From Arthrobacter antioxidans (GTDB lineage: Bacteria > Actinomycetota > Actinomycetes > Actinomycetales > Micrococcaceae), in the NCBI RefSeq assembly GCF_023100725.1, contig NZ_CP095501.1, positions 1,426,001 through 1,490,000 of the forward strand: DNA of 64,000 nt. Direction: 5' to 3'. This document shows positions 17,354-25,405 of this stretch, piece by piece. The notes below the pieces were generated by a model. It was given only the letters and a program-made list of their open reading frames with translations. It did not search any database and had not been told where the DNA came from. Each line of letters begins with the position of its first letter. The stretch's first letter is position 1. The position numbers and the translations under genes are program-made.

Positions 17354-17408
17354 GTGTAGGTCCGGTGTGGGTCCGGTGTAGGTCGGGTGTGGGTCCGGTG
17401 TGGGTGCG
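17354..17408 (+). repeat. Five tandem 11-bp direct repeats upstream of dinB
   Basis: Five head-to-tail units with consensus GTGTRGGTCCG occupy 17354-17408 (17354, 17365, 17376, 17387, 17398), differing at one or two positions. They end six bases before the dinB -10 box and would cover its -35 region. Confidence 0.8.
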
Positions 17409-17414
17409 GGTGCG

Positions 17415-17420
17415 TACGAT
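17415..17420 (+). promoter_or_regulatory. -10 box TACGAT, leaderless start of dinB
   Basis: TACGAT, six bases, then the GTG at 17427; no Shine-Dalgarno. Confidence 0.6.
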
Positions 17421-17426
17421 GAAGGC

Positions 17427-18794
17427 GTGCCAAAGGATGCGGGGCAGGAACCTGTCGAGTACGCGGAGTGCCACATCCTGCACATCGACATGGATGCCTT
17501 CTACGTCTCCGTGGAACTGCTCGACCACCCGCACCTACGTGGCGTGCCGGTGGTCGTGGGGTCCCCGTCCGGACGGTCGGTGGTGCTGTCGGCCTCCTAC
17601 GAAGCCCGCCGCTTCGGCGTGCGGTCCGCGATGCCGATGGCGGTCGCGATGCGGCAATGCCCCACCGCCGTCATCCTCCCCCCGCACCACGACCGGTACG
17701 CGGAGGTCTCCGGGCAGGTGATGGGGATCTTCCGATCGGTCACGCCGGAGGTCGAGCAGTTGAGCGTGGACGAGGCCTTCCTCGACGTCGCCGGTTCCCT
17801 CCGGCGGCTGGGCAGCCCGCGGGAGATCGGCGAGCAGGTCCGTGCGGAGATCCACTCGACGCTGGGTATCACGGCGAGCGTCGGGGCCGCGACGACGAAG
17901 TTCGTGGCGAAGATCGCCTCGACGAGGGCCAAACCGGACGGCCTCCTGCTCATCCCGGGCGACCGGACGGTCGCCTACCTCCACACGCTCCCCGTCTCCG
18001 CCCTCTGGGGCGTGGGCGCGAAGACGCAGGAGGTCCTGGCGCGTATCGGCATCCGCACCGTGGAGGACGTCGCGCTCACCCCGGTACCCACCCTCCGCAG
18101 GCTGCTGGGTGCTGCCGGCGAGCACGTGCATCATCTGGCCTGGGGCCGTGACCCGAGGCGGGTCGTGGTCTCGCGCCCGGAGAAGAGCATCGGCGCGGAG
18201 GAGACGTTCTCCCGCGACGTCGAGGACTCCGACGTCCTCCGCCGGGAGCTGCTGAGGCTCGCCCACCGGACGGCGGCGAGGCTGCGGGCGTCCGGTCACC
18301 GTGCCGGGACGGTGGCGCTCAAGCTCCGCTACGAGGACTTCTCGACCCTCACCCGATCGAAGAAGCTCGACGAACCCGTGGACAACGCGAATGCCCTCTA
18401 CCGGGCGGCAACGGCGCTGCTCGCCGGCCTGGGCGACAGGCCCATGGCGGTGCGGCTGATCGGCCTCCGCGCCGAGTCGCTCGAGACCGGCGGCGACGGC
18501 TCCACGCAGCTGACGATCGACCGGCAGGACGACAACTGGAGGCTGGCCGAACGGGTCCTCGACGACGTCAACCGGAAGTTCGGGGACGCCGGCGTCATGC
18601 CGGCGGGCCTGCTCGCCCGAGCGCGTCCGCAGGCGTCTCCGAGCGGGCCCGGCGGCGGGCAGCCGGCGGCCGACGACGACGAGCGGACGCGCACTCCGCA
18701 CGGGGCCCGCGCCGGTGATCGGCCACAACGGTCCGGACCTCCCGGAGCATCGCCGCGAGGCCCGGTGCAGGGCGATCACGATCCTCGCCGTTGA
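17427..18794 (+). CDS. dinB: DNA polymerase IV (Y-family translesion polymerase)
   Basis: Error-prone polymerase that copies past damaged bases. The 455-residue protein has the palm motifs HIDMDAFYVSVE (catalytic Asp21) and SVDEAFLDV (Asp115, Glu116). ASVGAATTKFVAKIAS, a helix-hairpin-helix region (LWGVGAKTQEVLARIGI) and a little-finger domain follow. A TQLTID segment near residue 370 could be a degenerate beta-clamp motif. The last 55 residues are low complexity. The GTG at 17427 is preferred because it is six bases after a -10; a frame start at 17400 lies inside the repeat array. I see no LexA box here, so SOS control is not supported for this copy. Confidence 0.9.
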   Translation: MPKDAGQEPVEYAECHILHIDMDAFYVSVELLDHPHLRGVPVVVGSPSGRSVVLSASYEARRFGVRSAMPMAVAMRQCPTAVILPPHHDRYAEVSGQVMGIFRSVTPEVEQLSVDEAFLDVAGSLRRLGSPREIGEQVRAEIHSTLGITASVGAATTKFVAKIASTRAKPDGLLLIPGDRTVAYLHTLPVSALWGVGAKTQEVLARIGIRTVEDVALTPVPTLRRLLGAAGEHVHHLAWGRDPRRVVVSRPEKSIGAEETFSRDVEDSDVLRRELLRLAHRTAARLRASGHRAGTVALKLRYEDFSTLTRSKKLDEPVDNANALYRAATALLAGLGDRPMAVRLIGLRAESLETGGDGSTQLTIDRQDDNWRLAERVLDDVNRKFGDAGVMPAGLLARARPQASPSGPGGGQPAADDDERTRTPHGARAGDRPQRSGPPGASPRGPVQGDHDPRR

Positions 18795-18851
18795 GCGCCG
18801 GGACGGGTCTATATCATCCAGAAGAGGTGGCTCCCAACACCGCATTGTGAC

Positions 18852-18880
18852 TTTGCTCCCACGCGGTAGCACACTAGTCT
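18852..18880 (+). promoter_or_regulatory. Candidate promoter of the DUF3040 gene
   Basis: TTTGCT (18852-18857) and TAGTCT (18875-18880) are 17 bases apart. Transcription from here would give a leader of about 140 bases before the ATG at 19025. No other element is clear in the 230-base gap after dinB. Confidence 0.5.
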
Positions 18881-19024
18881 TTAACCCGGTAGTCCAACTG
18901 CCGGTCGTGACGCAAATCCACCACCCGGAACCCGGGGTCCCGGAGCCTCCCATCGGGAACCGGGGCAGCGTCAGGAGCGTTGGTTGGGTGAAGGAACGTT
19001 GGTACCCATATCAAGGAGGCGGTC

Positions 19025-19402
19025 ATGGCACTCTCGGAACACGAGCAGAGGTTGCTTGATCAGCTTGAACAGCAGTTACACGCCGACGATCCCAAGTTCG
19101 CGCACTCCATGGCCTCGGACAGTCGCAAGTCGATGTCGACCAGGCGTCTTGTCATCGGTTCACTCATCACGATCGCCGGCATCCTCGTCCTCCTGGCGGG
19201 TATCGTCTGGCAGAACATCTTCATCGGCGTCGCCGGCTTCCTGATCATGGGAGCCGGCGTGTACTTCGCCACGACGAAGTCGAAGCAGGTCGACACCGGC
19301 CAGCCGATCGGCAAACCGTCCAAGGCGGCCACCGGAGGCAAGAGCGGTTTCATGTCCAGCCTCGAGGACAAATGGGACGAACGGAAGCGCGACCAGTCAT
19401 AG
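19025..19402 (+). CDS. DUF3040 membrane protein
   Basis: Small actinobacterial membrane protein regularly found just upstream of mraZ; function unknown. The 125 residues start with the family signature ALSEHEQRLLDQLEQQL, then two transmembrane helices (about 42-60 and 64-83), then a basic hydrophilic tail. The ATG is preceded by a near-perfect AAGGAGG. It has its own promoter and a terminator, so it is probably not cotranscribed with the dcw cluster. Its conserved position hints at a link to envelope growth; that is an inference. Confidence 0.85.
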   Translation: MALSEHEQRLLDQLEQQLHADDPKFAHSMASDSRKSMSTRRLVIGSLITIAGILVLLAGIVWQNIFIGVAGFLIMGAGVYFATTKSKQVDTGQPIGKPSKAATGGKSGFMSSLEDKWDERKRDQS

Positions 19403-19427
19403 GAGCCTGAGCACTCCACCGCACTGC

Positions 19428-19461
19428 AGAAGGATCCGCCTCGGCGGGTCCTTCTTCGTTT
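19428..19461 (+). terminator. Intrinsic terminator after the DUF3040 gene
   Basis: AAGGATCCGCC and GGCGGGTCCTT (19430-19440 and 19443-19453) form a stem with one G-U pair, followed by the T-rich CTTCGTTT. Confidence 0.75.
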
Positions 19462-19576
19462 AAGTCCTCCACTTCGCTCCCCACGGGATCGGGGGGCGCC
19501 AGTACGCCGTCACCAGCCGCCCGACCGCGACACGCGCCGACGAAAAGCGGCGCGGCGCGCCCCCATGAACGTTGAC

Positions 19577-19611
19577 CGGGGAGAGTTGTGGAGTAAAGTG
19601 GGGAATATAAG
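19577..19611 (+). promoter_or_regulatory. mraZ promoter with MraZ-type direct repeats
   Basis: GGGGA, TGGAG (19589) and TGGGG (19599) stand in the same orientation with 10-12-base spacing, including AAAGTGG at 19595-19601. This is the pattern of MraZ boxes, through which MraZ represses its own cluster. TATAAG (19606-19611) follows as a -10, so the repeats lie over the -35 region. Confidence 0.65.
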
Positions 19612-19662
19612 AGCGAAGCGGCACCACGCCGGGCTTGGTGGACTCAGAACAGGCGGTCATGG

Positions 19663-20094
19663 ATGTTCCTCGGAACTCATAACCCCCGCCTGGATGAAAA
19701 AGGCAGGCTCATTCTCCCTGCGAAGTTCCGTGAGGAACTGAGCGAGGGGCTGGTCCTCACGAGGGGCCAGGAGCGGTGCATCTACGTCTTCAGCATGAGT
19801 GAGTTCGAGAGGGTTCACGAACAGATGCGCACGGCTCCCATCTCGTCACGCCAGGCGAGGGACTACAACCGCATCTTCCTCTCGGGAGCCTCGGACGAGG
19901 TACCCGACAAGCAGGGCAGGATCACCATCCCGCCCGCACTGAGGACCTACGCGGGACTCGACCGGGACCTGGCGGTGATCGGGGCGGGAAGCCGCGCGGA
20001 GATCTGGGCGGCGGACGCCTGGGACTCCTACCTGACGGAGAAGGAGACGGCGTTCTCCGAGACGGACGAGGACGCCTTCCCGGGCATCATCTGA
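19663..20094 (+). CDS. mraZ: Transcriptional regulator MraZ
   Basis: First gene of the dcw cluster; a DNA-binding protein that forms rings and represses the mraZ promoter. The 143-residue product has the two AbrB-like half-domains: [23 protein letters not shown] at the N-terminus and [24 protein letters not shown] in the second half, each with the diagnostic DxKGR(L/I) turn. The ATG at 19663 is chosen from the conserved MFLGT start; a nearby ATG at 19659 is out of frame. Confidence 0.95.
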   Translation: MFLGTHNPRLDEKGRLILPAKFREELSEGLVLTRGQERCIYVFSMSEFERVHEQMRTAPISSRQARDYNRIFLSGASDEVPDKQGRITIPPALRTYAGLDRDLAVIGAGSRAEIWAADAWDSYLTEKETAFSETDEDAFPGII

Positions 20095-20137
20095 ACGACA
20101 GCACGACAGCACGACGGCGCAGGTGGGAACGTCCCTT

Positions 20138-20231
20138 GGATGAGATCTCCAGCCGCCGGATCCGGTACGCCTCCTGGCTTCACTTCCCCGAAGCCAGGCG
20201 ACGACCTTCCGGCCGGATGGGGGTCTGATCC
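20138..20231 (+). ncRNA. Long structured leader RNA before rsmH (mraW RNA motif candidate)
   Basis: The 209-base mraZ-rsmH gap can fold into one long hairpin. The outer stem is 20138-20150 with 20219-20231 (13 positions, one G/G mismatch, two G-U pairs). A middle stem joins 20153-20160 with 20208-20216 (one bulge). The apical hairpin is a perfect 9-bp stem, 20173-20181 with 20190-20198, with loop ACTTCCCC. A structured element called the mraW RNA motif has been described at this place in actinobacteria. I assign it by position and structure, not by alignment to its consensus. Confidence 0.6.
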
Positions 20232-20248
20232 AAGAAGGCCGACCTCCC

Positions 20249-20293
20249 TTCCTGCCTGCAGTGAAACCCGAGACGAGTACCGACTGCAGGAAG
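20249..20293 (+). repeat. Inverted repeat next to the rsmH ribosome binding site
   Basis: CTTCCTGC(CTGC)AGT at 20249-20263 is complementary to ACTGCAGGAAG at 20283-20293 apart from a 4-base insertion. The right arm abuts the AGAGGA ribosome binding site of rsmH, so this fold could compete with translation or with the upstream hairpin. Confidence 0.5.
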
Positions 20294-20303
20294 AAGAGGA
20301 CGC

Positions 20304-21305
20304 ATGAGCGGTGACCGGCCGACGGGGGAGCGTCACGTCCCCGTCCTCCGCGACCGCTGCGTCTCCCTCCTCGCGCCTGCCGTCGCTGCAGCGGAAGCCG
20401 CCGGTCGGCGCGCGGTCGTCGTCGATGCCACGCTCGGCATGGGGGGCCACTCCGAGAGCATGCTCCAGCGTTTCCCCGATGCACACCTCGTCGGCATCGA
20501 CCGCGACACCGAGGCGCTCGTGCTCGCCGGCGAACGGCTCGCCCCGTACGCGGCACGCACCGACCTGGTCCACGCCGTGTACGACGAACTGCCAGAGGTG
20601 CTCGAGGACCTCGGGATCGACGGCGTGGACGGCGTCCTCTTCGATCTCGGCGTCTCCTCCCTGCAGCTCGACGAACGCGAGCGGGGGTTCGCCTACTCCT
20701 ACGACGCGCCGCTCGACATGCGCATGGACACGAGCCGGGGCATCACGGCGGCCGAGGTGGTCAACACCTACCGCGAGGACGAACTCCTCCGCATCATCCG
20801 CACCTGGGGCGAGGAGAAGTTCGCCGGGAGGATCGCATCGGCGATCGTGCGGGCGAGGGAGACCGAGCCGTTCCGGACCACGTCCCAGCTCGTGGACGTC
20901 ATCCGCGGCGTCGTGCCTGCTGCCGCGGCCCGCACCGGTGGCCACCCCGCCAAGCGCACGTTCCAGGCGTTGCGGATCGAGGTCAACGAGGAACTCACCG
21001 TCCTCGAACGGGCCATCCCCGCAGCCATCGGCTCCATCCTGACCGGCGGCCGCGTCGTCGCGATGTCCTACCACTCCCTGGAGGACCGCATCGTGAAGAG
21101 CGCGTTCACCGCCGGAACGAAGTCCTCTGCGCCCGTCGGATTCCCGGTGGAACTCGAGGAGCACAAGCCCTACCTCCGATCCCTGACCCGCGGCACAGAA
21201 GCGCCCACCGCGGCGGAGATCGAGGAGAACCCGCGTGCGGCATCGGCCAAGCTGCGGGCAGTTGAACGAATCAAAGCCGGACCCGTCGACAGGAAGACCA
21301 CATGA
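20304..21305 (+). CDS. rsmH: 16S rRNA (cytosine(1402)-N(4))-methyltransferase RsmH
   Basis: SAM-dependent methylation of C1402 in the ribosomal P site. The 333-residue protein begins HVPVLRDRC, has the SAM-binding loop [16 protein letters not shown], then [34 protein letters not shown] and [18 protein letters not shown], all family signatures. The C-terminal part has the conserved [14 protein letters not shown] at 20304 with AGAGGA upstream. Its stop overlaps the ftsL start by four bases (ATGA), so the two are translationally coupled. Confidence 0.96.
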   Translation: MSGDRPTGERHVPVLRDRCVSLLAPAVAAAEAAGRRAVVVDATLGMGGHSESMLQRFPDAHLVGIDRDTEALVLAGERLAPYAARTDLVHAVYDELPEVLEDLGIDGVDGVLFDLGVSSLQLDERERGFAYSYDAPLDMRMDTSRGITAAEVVNTYREDELLRIIRTWGEEKFAGRIASAIVRARETEPFRTTSQLVDVIRGVVPAAAARTGGHPAKRTFQALRIEVNEELTVLERAIPAAIGSILTGGRVVAMSYHSLEDRIVKSAFTAGTKSSAPVGFPVELEEHKPYLRSLTRGTEAPTAAEIEENPRAASAKLRAVERIKAGPVDRKTT

Positions 21306-21907
21306 GCCAGGCACTGACCGTGGAGAAGCGACACAGCGCCGCGGCCTTCTCCGGGAACGGCGCTCTCGCGCTGGCTCCGGGACGGCTGACCGGGCCGGCC
21401 ACCGAGGCCCCCGCCACCACGAGGACCCGCACGCCACTGTCCGTGGTCCCGGCACGCCCTGCGCGGCGCAAGGTGCCCTTCGCCGTCTTCAGTCTGCTCG
21501 TGCTCGCCGCGGCACTCGCCACGGTGCTCATGCTCAACATCTCCGTCTCCGGCACGCAGTACGAACTCGTGCAGCTCCGGAACCAGCAGACGGCCCTGAG
21601 CCAGGAGAACGAGGCGCTCGTGCTCGCCATCGAGGCGAAGGAGGCACCCCAGAACCTGGCCGCGGCTGCGACGAAACTCGGCATGGTGTCCTCCCCGACC
21701 TTCGGGACCATTGAGCTAGATTCGAAGAAGGTGACCGGTACGCCGGAACCCGCGACGGAGGGCCCCAAGCCCGAGGTCCTCATCGCTGCGCCGGACCTCG
21801 GCGCGAACCCGACCTCTCCCGTAGCCGGAGAACCCGCGGCGGACGCGGCGTCGAGCGCCGAGTCGGGGACGATCCCGGGTCCCGAGCAGCTCGGCTCCGG
21901 CCAGTAG
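21302..21907 (+). CDS. ftsL: FtsL-like septal membrane protein
   Basis: Bitopic divisome protein expected to pair with the FtsB/DivIC-type partner and FtsQ. The 201 residues hold a cytoplasmic N-terminal part of about 58 residues and one transmembrane helix (59-80). A short coiled coil follows (about 85-115: [28 protein letters not shown]) and then a Pro-rich C-terminal tail that is longer than usual. Sequence conservation in this family is low; the call rests on topology and on the position between rsmH and ftsI. Confidence 0.8.
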   Translation: MSQALTVEKRHSAAAFSGNGALALAPGRLTGPATEAPATTRTRTPLSVVPARPARRKVPFAVFSLLVLAAALATVLMLNISVSGTQYELVQLRNQQTALSQENEALVLAIEAKEAPQNLAAAATKLGMVSSPTFGTIELDSKKVTGTPEPATEGPKPEVLIAAPDLGANPTSPVAGEPAADAASSAESGTIPGPEQLGSGQ

Positions 21908-21960
21908 CAGGAACGGCTCCAGAGCACCGCACCGGATGTACTGATCGACAAGGATTCTTC

Positions 21961-23748
21961 GTGACCCCTGCACGCCTCGGCAGCCCCGACAGCCTCCGTC
22001 TGACCCTGGGCTCCACCCGGCTCCGCGTGGGGCTCGCGTTCGTCCTCGTCCTCCTGATGGTCCTCGGCGTGCGCCTCTTCCAGCTGCAGGCCCTCGATCT
22101 CAACGGCATGGCGCAGGCAGGTCTGTCCAAGCGGCTCACGACCACCGCCGTGCAGCCCGTCCGGGGTTCGATCGTCGACATGAACGGCAAGTACTTCGCA
22201 CGGAGCGTCGAACGCTACGACCTCGTGGTCGACCAGCGCCTGAGCGACGTCGAGGAGTTCCGCCGGTACAACGAGGACCTCGAGGAGTGGGAGGTCATCC
22301 CGATGGACCAGGCACTCGGGGAGCTCTCCGCCGTCATCGGCATCGACGGGGAGACGCTGAGGGGTGCCGTCCTCGGTGACAGGAGCTTCAACTACATCCT
22401 CAAATCGGTGACGCCCGAGGTCAAGAACCGGGCTCTCGCCGTCAAGATCCCCGGCGTCTACGCCGACGAGACCAGTGTGCGGACCTACCCCGCGGGCGCG
22501 GTCGGGGGGTCGATCATCGGCTTCGTATCCGAGAACGGCAAGCCGCAGGAGGGCCTCGAGTACTCGCTCAACGACGCGCTCGAGGGCACCGCCGGCAGCA
22601 GGACCTTCGAAATCGGCGGGGACGGCATCCGCATCCCGTACGCCACGAACGAGGACGTACCGGCGGTCGACGGCCAGAACGTACGGCTCACGATCGACCA
22701 GGACCTGCAGTGGTTCGCGCAGCAGACGATCGCGTCGCAGGTCGAGGAGTACGACGCCGAATGGGGGAACATCGTCGTCGTCGAGGCGGACACCGGCGCC
22801 ATCCGCGCGATGGCCGAGTCCACGACGCCGGATCCCAACGACCCGACGGCGACGCCGGCCGAGCAGCGCCGCCCCAACTCCGTCAGCGCGTCCTTCGAGC
22901 CGGGCTCCACGACCAAGGTCATCACGATGGCCGCCGCACTGGAGCAGGGACTCATCGAGCCGACCTCCAGGTTCACCCTCGACAACCGCTACACCATCGA
23001 CGGACAGACGTTCAAGGACGCCTTCGAGCACAAGACGGAGAAGCGCACGGCCGCGGGCATCCTGGCGAAGTCGATGAACACCGGGACCGTGCAGGTGGGC
23101 CAGCAGCTGACCAAGCAGGAGCGGTACGACTGGCTGAAGAAGTTCGGCATCGGCGAGCCGCTCGGAACCGGGCTCAACGAGGAGAACCAGGGTCTGCTGA
23201 CGACGCCGGACAACTGGGACGAGCGCCAGCAGTACACCGTCCTGTTCGGTCAGGGCCTCGCGCAGACCGCGCTGCACACCGCCATGGTGTACCAGACGAT
23301 CGCCAACGACGGGGTGCGGCTGCAGCCGCGGCTGATCGACGCCTACATCGACCCGGACGGCACCGAACACCCGGTCCCCCAGGCGGAGGGCACGAAGGTG
23401 GTGTCGCCGGAGACCGCCGCCAAGACGCTGAAGATGCTCGAGACGGTGACCCAGGAAGGCTCGGGCAAGACGGGGCAGCTCGAGCAGTACCGCGTGGGAT
23501 CGAAGACCGGCACCGCCGAGGCTCCCAGCCCCGCCGGCGGCTACGATGGCTACACCCTCTCCTATGCCGGGATCGCGCCGATCGAGGACCCCGAATACGT
23601 GGTCGTGGTCACCCTCCAGCGCCCGCAGGGCGACCTGTACTACCTCATCCCGGGCCTGTCGTTCCAGAAGGTCATGAAGCAGGTCCTCAATTCCAACAAC
23701 GTCCCGGCCTCGACGACGAAGCCGGACATCTATCCGGTCGAGTTCTGA
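21961..23748 (+). CDS. ftsI: Septal peptidoglycan transpeptidase FtsI (PBP3, class B)
   Basis: Class B penicillin-binding protein that crosslinks septal peptidoglycan with FtsW as glycosyltransferase partner. The 595-residue protein has one N-terminal transmembrane helix (about 22-40), a dimerisation domain (RGSIVDMNGKYFA) and a transpeptidase domain. Its active-site motifs are STTK (Ser316-Lys319), SMN (371-373) and KTGT (515-518). GTG start at 21961, 53 bases after ftsL. No PASTA repeats follow. Confidence 0.95.
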   Translation: MTPARLGSPDSLRLTLGSTRLRVGLAFVLVLLMVLGVRLFQLQALDLNGMAQAGLSKRLTTTAVQPVRGSIVDMNGKYFARSVERYDLVVDQRLSDVEEFRRYNEDLEEWEVIPMDQALGELSAVIGIDGETLRGAVLGDRSFNYILKSVTPEVKNRALAVKIPGVYADETSVRTYPAGAVGGSIIGFVSENGKPQEGLEYSLNDALEGTAGSRTFEIGGDGIRIPYATNEDVPAVDGQNVRLTIDQDLQWFAQQTIASQVEEYDAEWGNIVVVEADTGAIRAMAESTTPDPNDPTATPAEQRRPNSVSASFEPGSTTKVITMAAALEQGLIEPTSRFTLDNRYTIDGQTFKDAFEHKTEKRTAAGILAKSMNTGTVQVGQQLTKQERYDWLKKFGIGEPLGTGLNEENQGLLTTPDNWDERQQYTVLFGQGLAQTALHTAMVYQTIANDGVRLQPRLIDAYIDPDGTEHPVPQAEGTKVVSPETAAKTLKMLETVTQEGSGKTGQLEQYRVGSKTGTAEAPSPAGGYDGYTLSYAGIAPIEDPEYVVVVTLQRPQGDLYYLIPGLSFQKVMKQVLNSNNVPASTTKPDIYPVEF

Positions 23749-23767
23749 TCCCGGAGGCCGGAGCATC

Positions 23768-25399
23768 GTGCAATCCAACAACTCGCAGGGGGGCGGCGCC
23801 TCCCTGATGCGACCGCGCACTCCGCATCCGGTCGCCCTCTCCGAGGCCCTCGCGGCGATCGGGCCCCTGGCCGGACCGGCCGGGCCGGCGGAACTCCCCG
23901 TGGTCACGGGCCTCACCCTCGATTCGCGGTCGGTGCTCCCCGGCGACGTGTACGCGGCCGTACCCGGAGCCGCCCGCCACGGCGCGGACTTCGCCGAACA
24001 GGCCGTACGGGCGGGGGCCGTGGCCGTCCTGACGGACGAGGCAGGCGCGGCGATCCTGGCCCGCGCCGCGGCGGCGGGCGGCTTCGAGGCGCCACCCGTC
24101 GTCGTCGTCCCCGACCCCCGCCGGGCGGCCGGCCCGCTCGCGGGCGTGATCTTCGACAGCCAGTCGGACGCCGCCCCGACCCTCTACGGGATCACGGGGA
24201 CCAACGGGAAGACGACGTCGACCTACTTCCTCACTGCGCTCCTCGGCGCACTGGGCCGGACCACGGGGCTCATCGGCACGATCGAGATCCGCGCCGGCGC
24301 GGACGCCATCCCCAGTGCGCTCACCACGCCCGAGTCCCCGCAGGTCCACTCCCTGCTCGCCCTCATGCGGGAACGGGGACTCGACGCGGCGTCCATGGAG
24401 GTCTCCTCGCACGCCCTCGAGTTCGGGCGGGTCGACGGCGTCCGGTTCGACGTCGCGGGTTTCACCAACCTGACCCAGGACCACCTCGACCTGCACGGGA
24501 CCATGGAGGACTACTTCGCCGTGAAGGCCGCGCTCTTCACGCCGGCCCGCTGCCATCGCGCCGTCGTCCTCGTCGACGACGCCTGGGGGCGCCGCCTCGC
24601 AGCGACGGCCGACGTGCCCGTCCTCTCACTGCGCACCGGGCGGGCCGCCGGCACCGACCCGGTGGCCGACTGGACCGTGGTCGACGTCGAGCCCAGCGGC
24701 CTGGGGCATGCCTTCACCCTCGAGGGACGCGCGGGGGAGCGGCTGCGGGTCCGCACCGGCCTCCCCGGGACCTTCAACGTCTCCAACGCCGCCCTGGCCA
24801 CGGTCATGGTCCTCGCGTCCGGCGTGCCCGTCGAGGACGTCCAGCGCGCCCTGGACGCTCACGACCCGTTCACCACCGAGGTCCCGGGACGCATGCAGCT
24901 CATCGGCGAGGAGCCCGCGGCGATCGTCGACTTCGCGCACAACCCCGACGCGCTCGAACGGACCCTGGCCTCGGTCCGGCGTCCCGGCGGCCGGGTCATC
25001 TCCGTGTTCGGTGCCACCGGGCAGCGCGACGAGTCCAAGCGGCCCGTCATGGGCGCCGTCGGAGCCCGGCTGTCCGACATCCTCATCGTCACCGACGACG
25101 ATCCGCACGACGAGGACGAAGCGGCCATCCGGCAGGCGGTCCGATCGGGTGCCGACGCGGCGGTCCGCAGGGAGGGGCTCGCGTGCGAGGTGCTGGAGGT
25201 CTTCCCCCGGGCGGAGGCGATCGAGCGCGCCGTGGCCCTGGCCCGCGCGTCCGACACCATCATCGTCGCGGGCCGCGGCCACGAGGTCTGGCAGGAGGTC
25301 AAGGGCGTCAACCTGTCACTCGACGATCGGGAGGAACTGCGTTCCGCGTTGACAAGGCACGGATTCTCTGGGCTTTCCCGCCCCGGGATAGAGTCCTGA
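23768..25399 (+). CDS. murE: UDP-MurNAc-L-Ala-D-Glu ligase MurE (probably lysine-adding)
   Basis: Adds the third stem-peptide residue to the cytoplasmic UDP-MurNAc dipeptide. The 543 residues carry the Mur ligase ATP loop [11 protein letters not shown] (142-152), HNPDALERTL, and the substrate-specificity motif, which reads DDDPHDED (443-450). In diaminopimelate-adding enzymes this is DNPR, where Arg contacts the DAP carboxylate. His447 here argues for L-lysine, matching the lysine-type wall of Arthrobacter relatives. GTG start at 23768. Automatic annotation would call it DAP-adding; the motif speaks against that. Confidence 0.93.
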   Translation: MQSNNSQGGGASLMRPRTPHPVALSEALAAIGPLAGPAGPAELPVVTGLTLDSRSVLPGDVYAAVPGAARHGADFAEQAVRAGAVAVLTDEAGAAILARAAAAGGFEAPPVVVVPDPRRAAGPLAGVIFDSQSDAAPTLYGITGTNGKTTSTYFLTALLGALGRTTGLIGTIEIRAGADAIPSALTTPESPQVHSLLALMRERGLDAASMEVSSHALEFGRVDGVRFDVAGFTNLTQDHLDLHGTMEDYFAVKAALFTPARCHRAVVLVDDAWGRRLAATADVPVLSLRTGRAAGTDPVADWTVVDVEPSGLGHAFTLEGRAGERLRVRTGLPGTFNVSNAALATVMVLASGVPVEDVQRALDAHDPFTTEVPGRMQLIGEEPAAIVDFAHNPDALERTLASVRRPGGRVISVFGATGQRDESKRPVMGAVGARLSDILIVTDDDPHDEDEAAIRQAVRSGADAAVRREGLACEVLEVFPRAEAIERAVALARASDTIIVAGRGHEVWQEVKGVNLSLDDREELRSALTRHGFSGLSRPGIES

Positions 25400-25405
25400 A
25401 CCGTC

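Noticed and set aside
17400..17426. Upstream in-frame start of dinB
   Set aside because: Lies inside the 11-bp repeat array and the -10 box; GTG 17427 fits the leaderless pattern.
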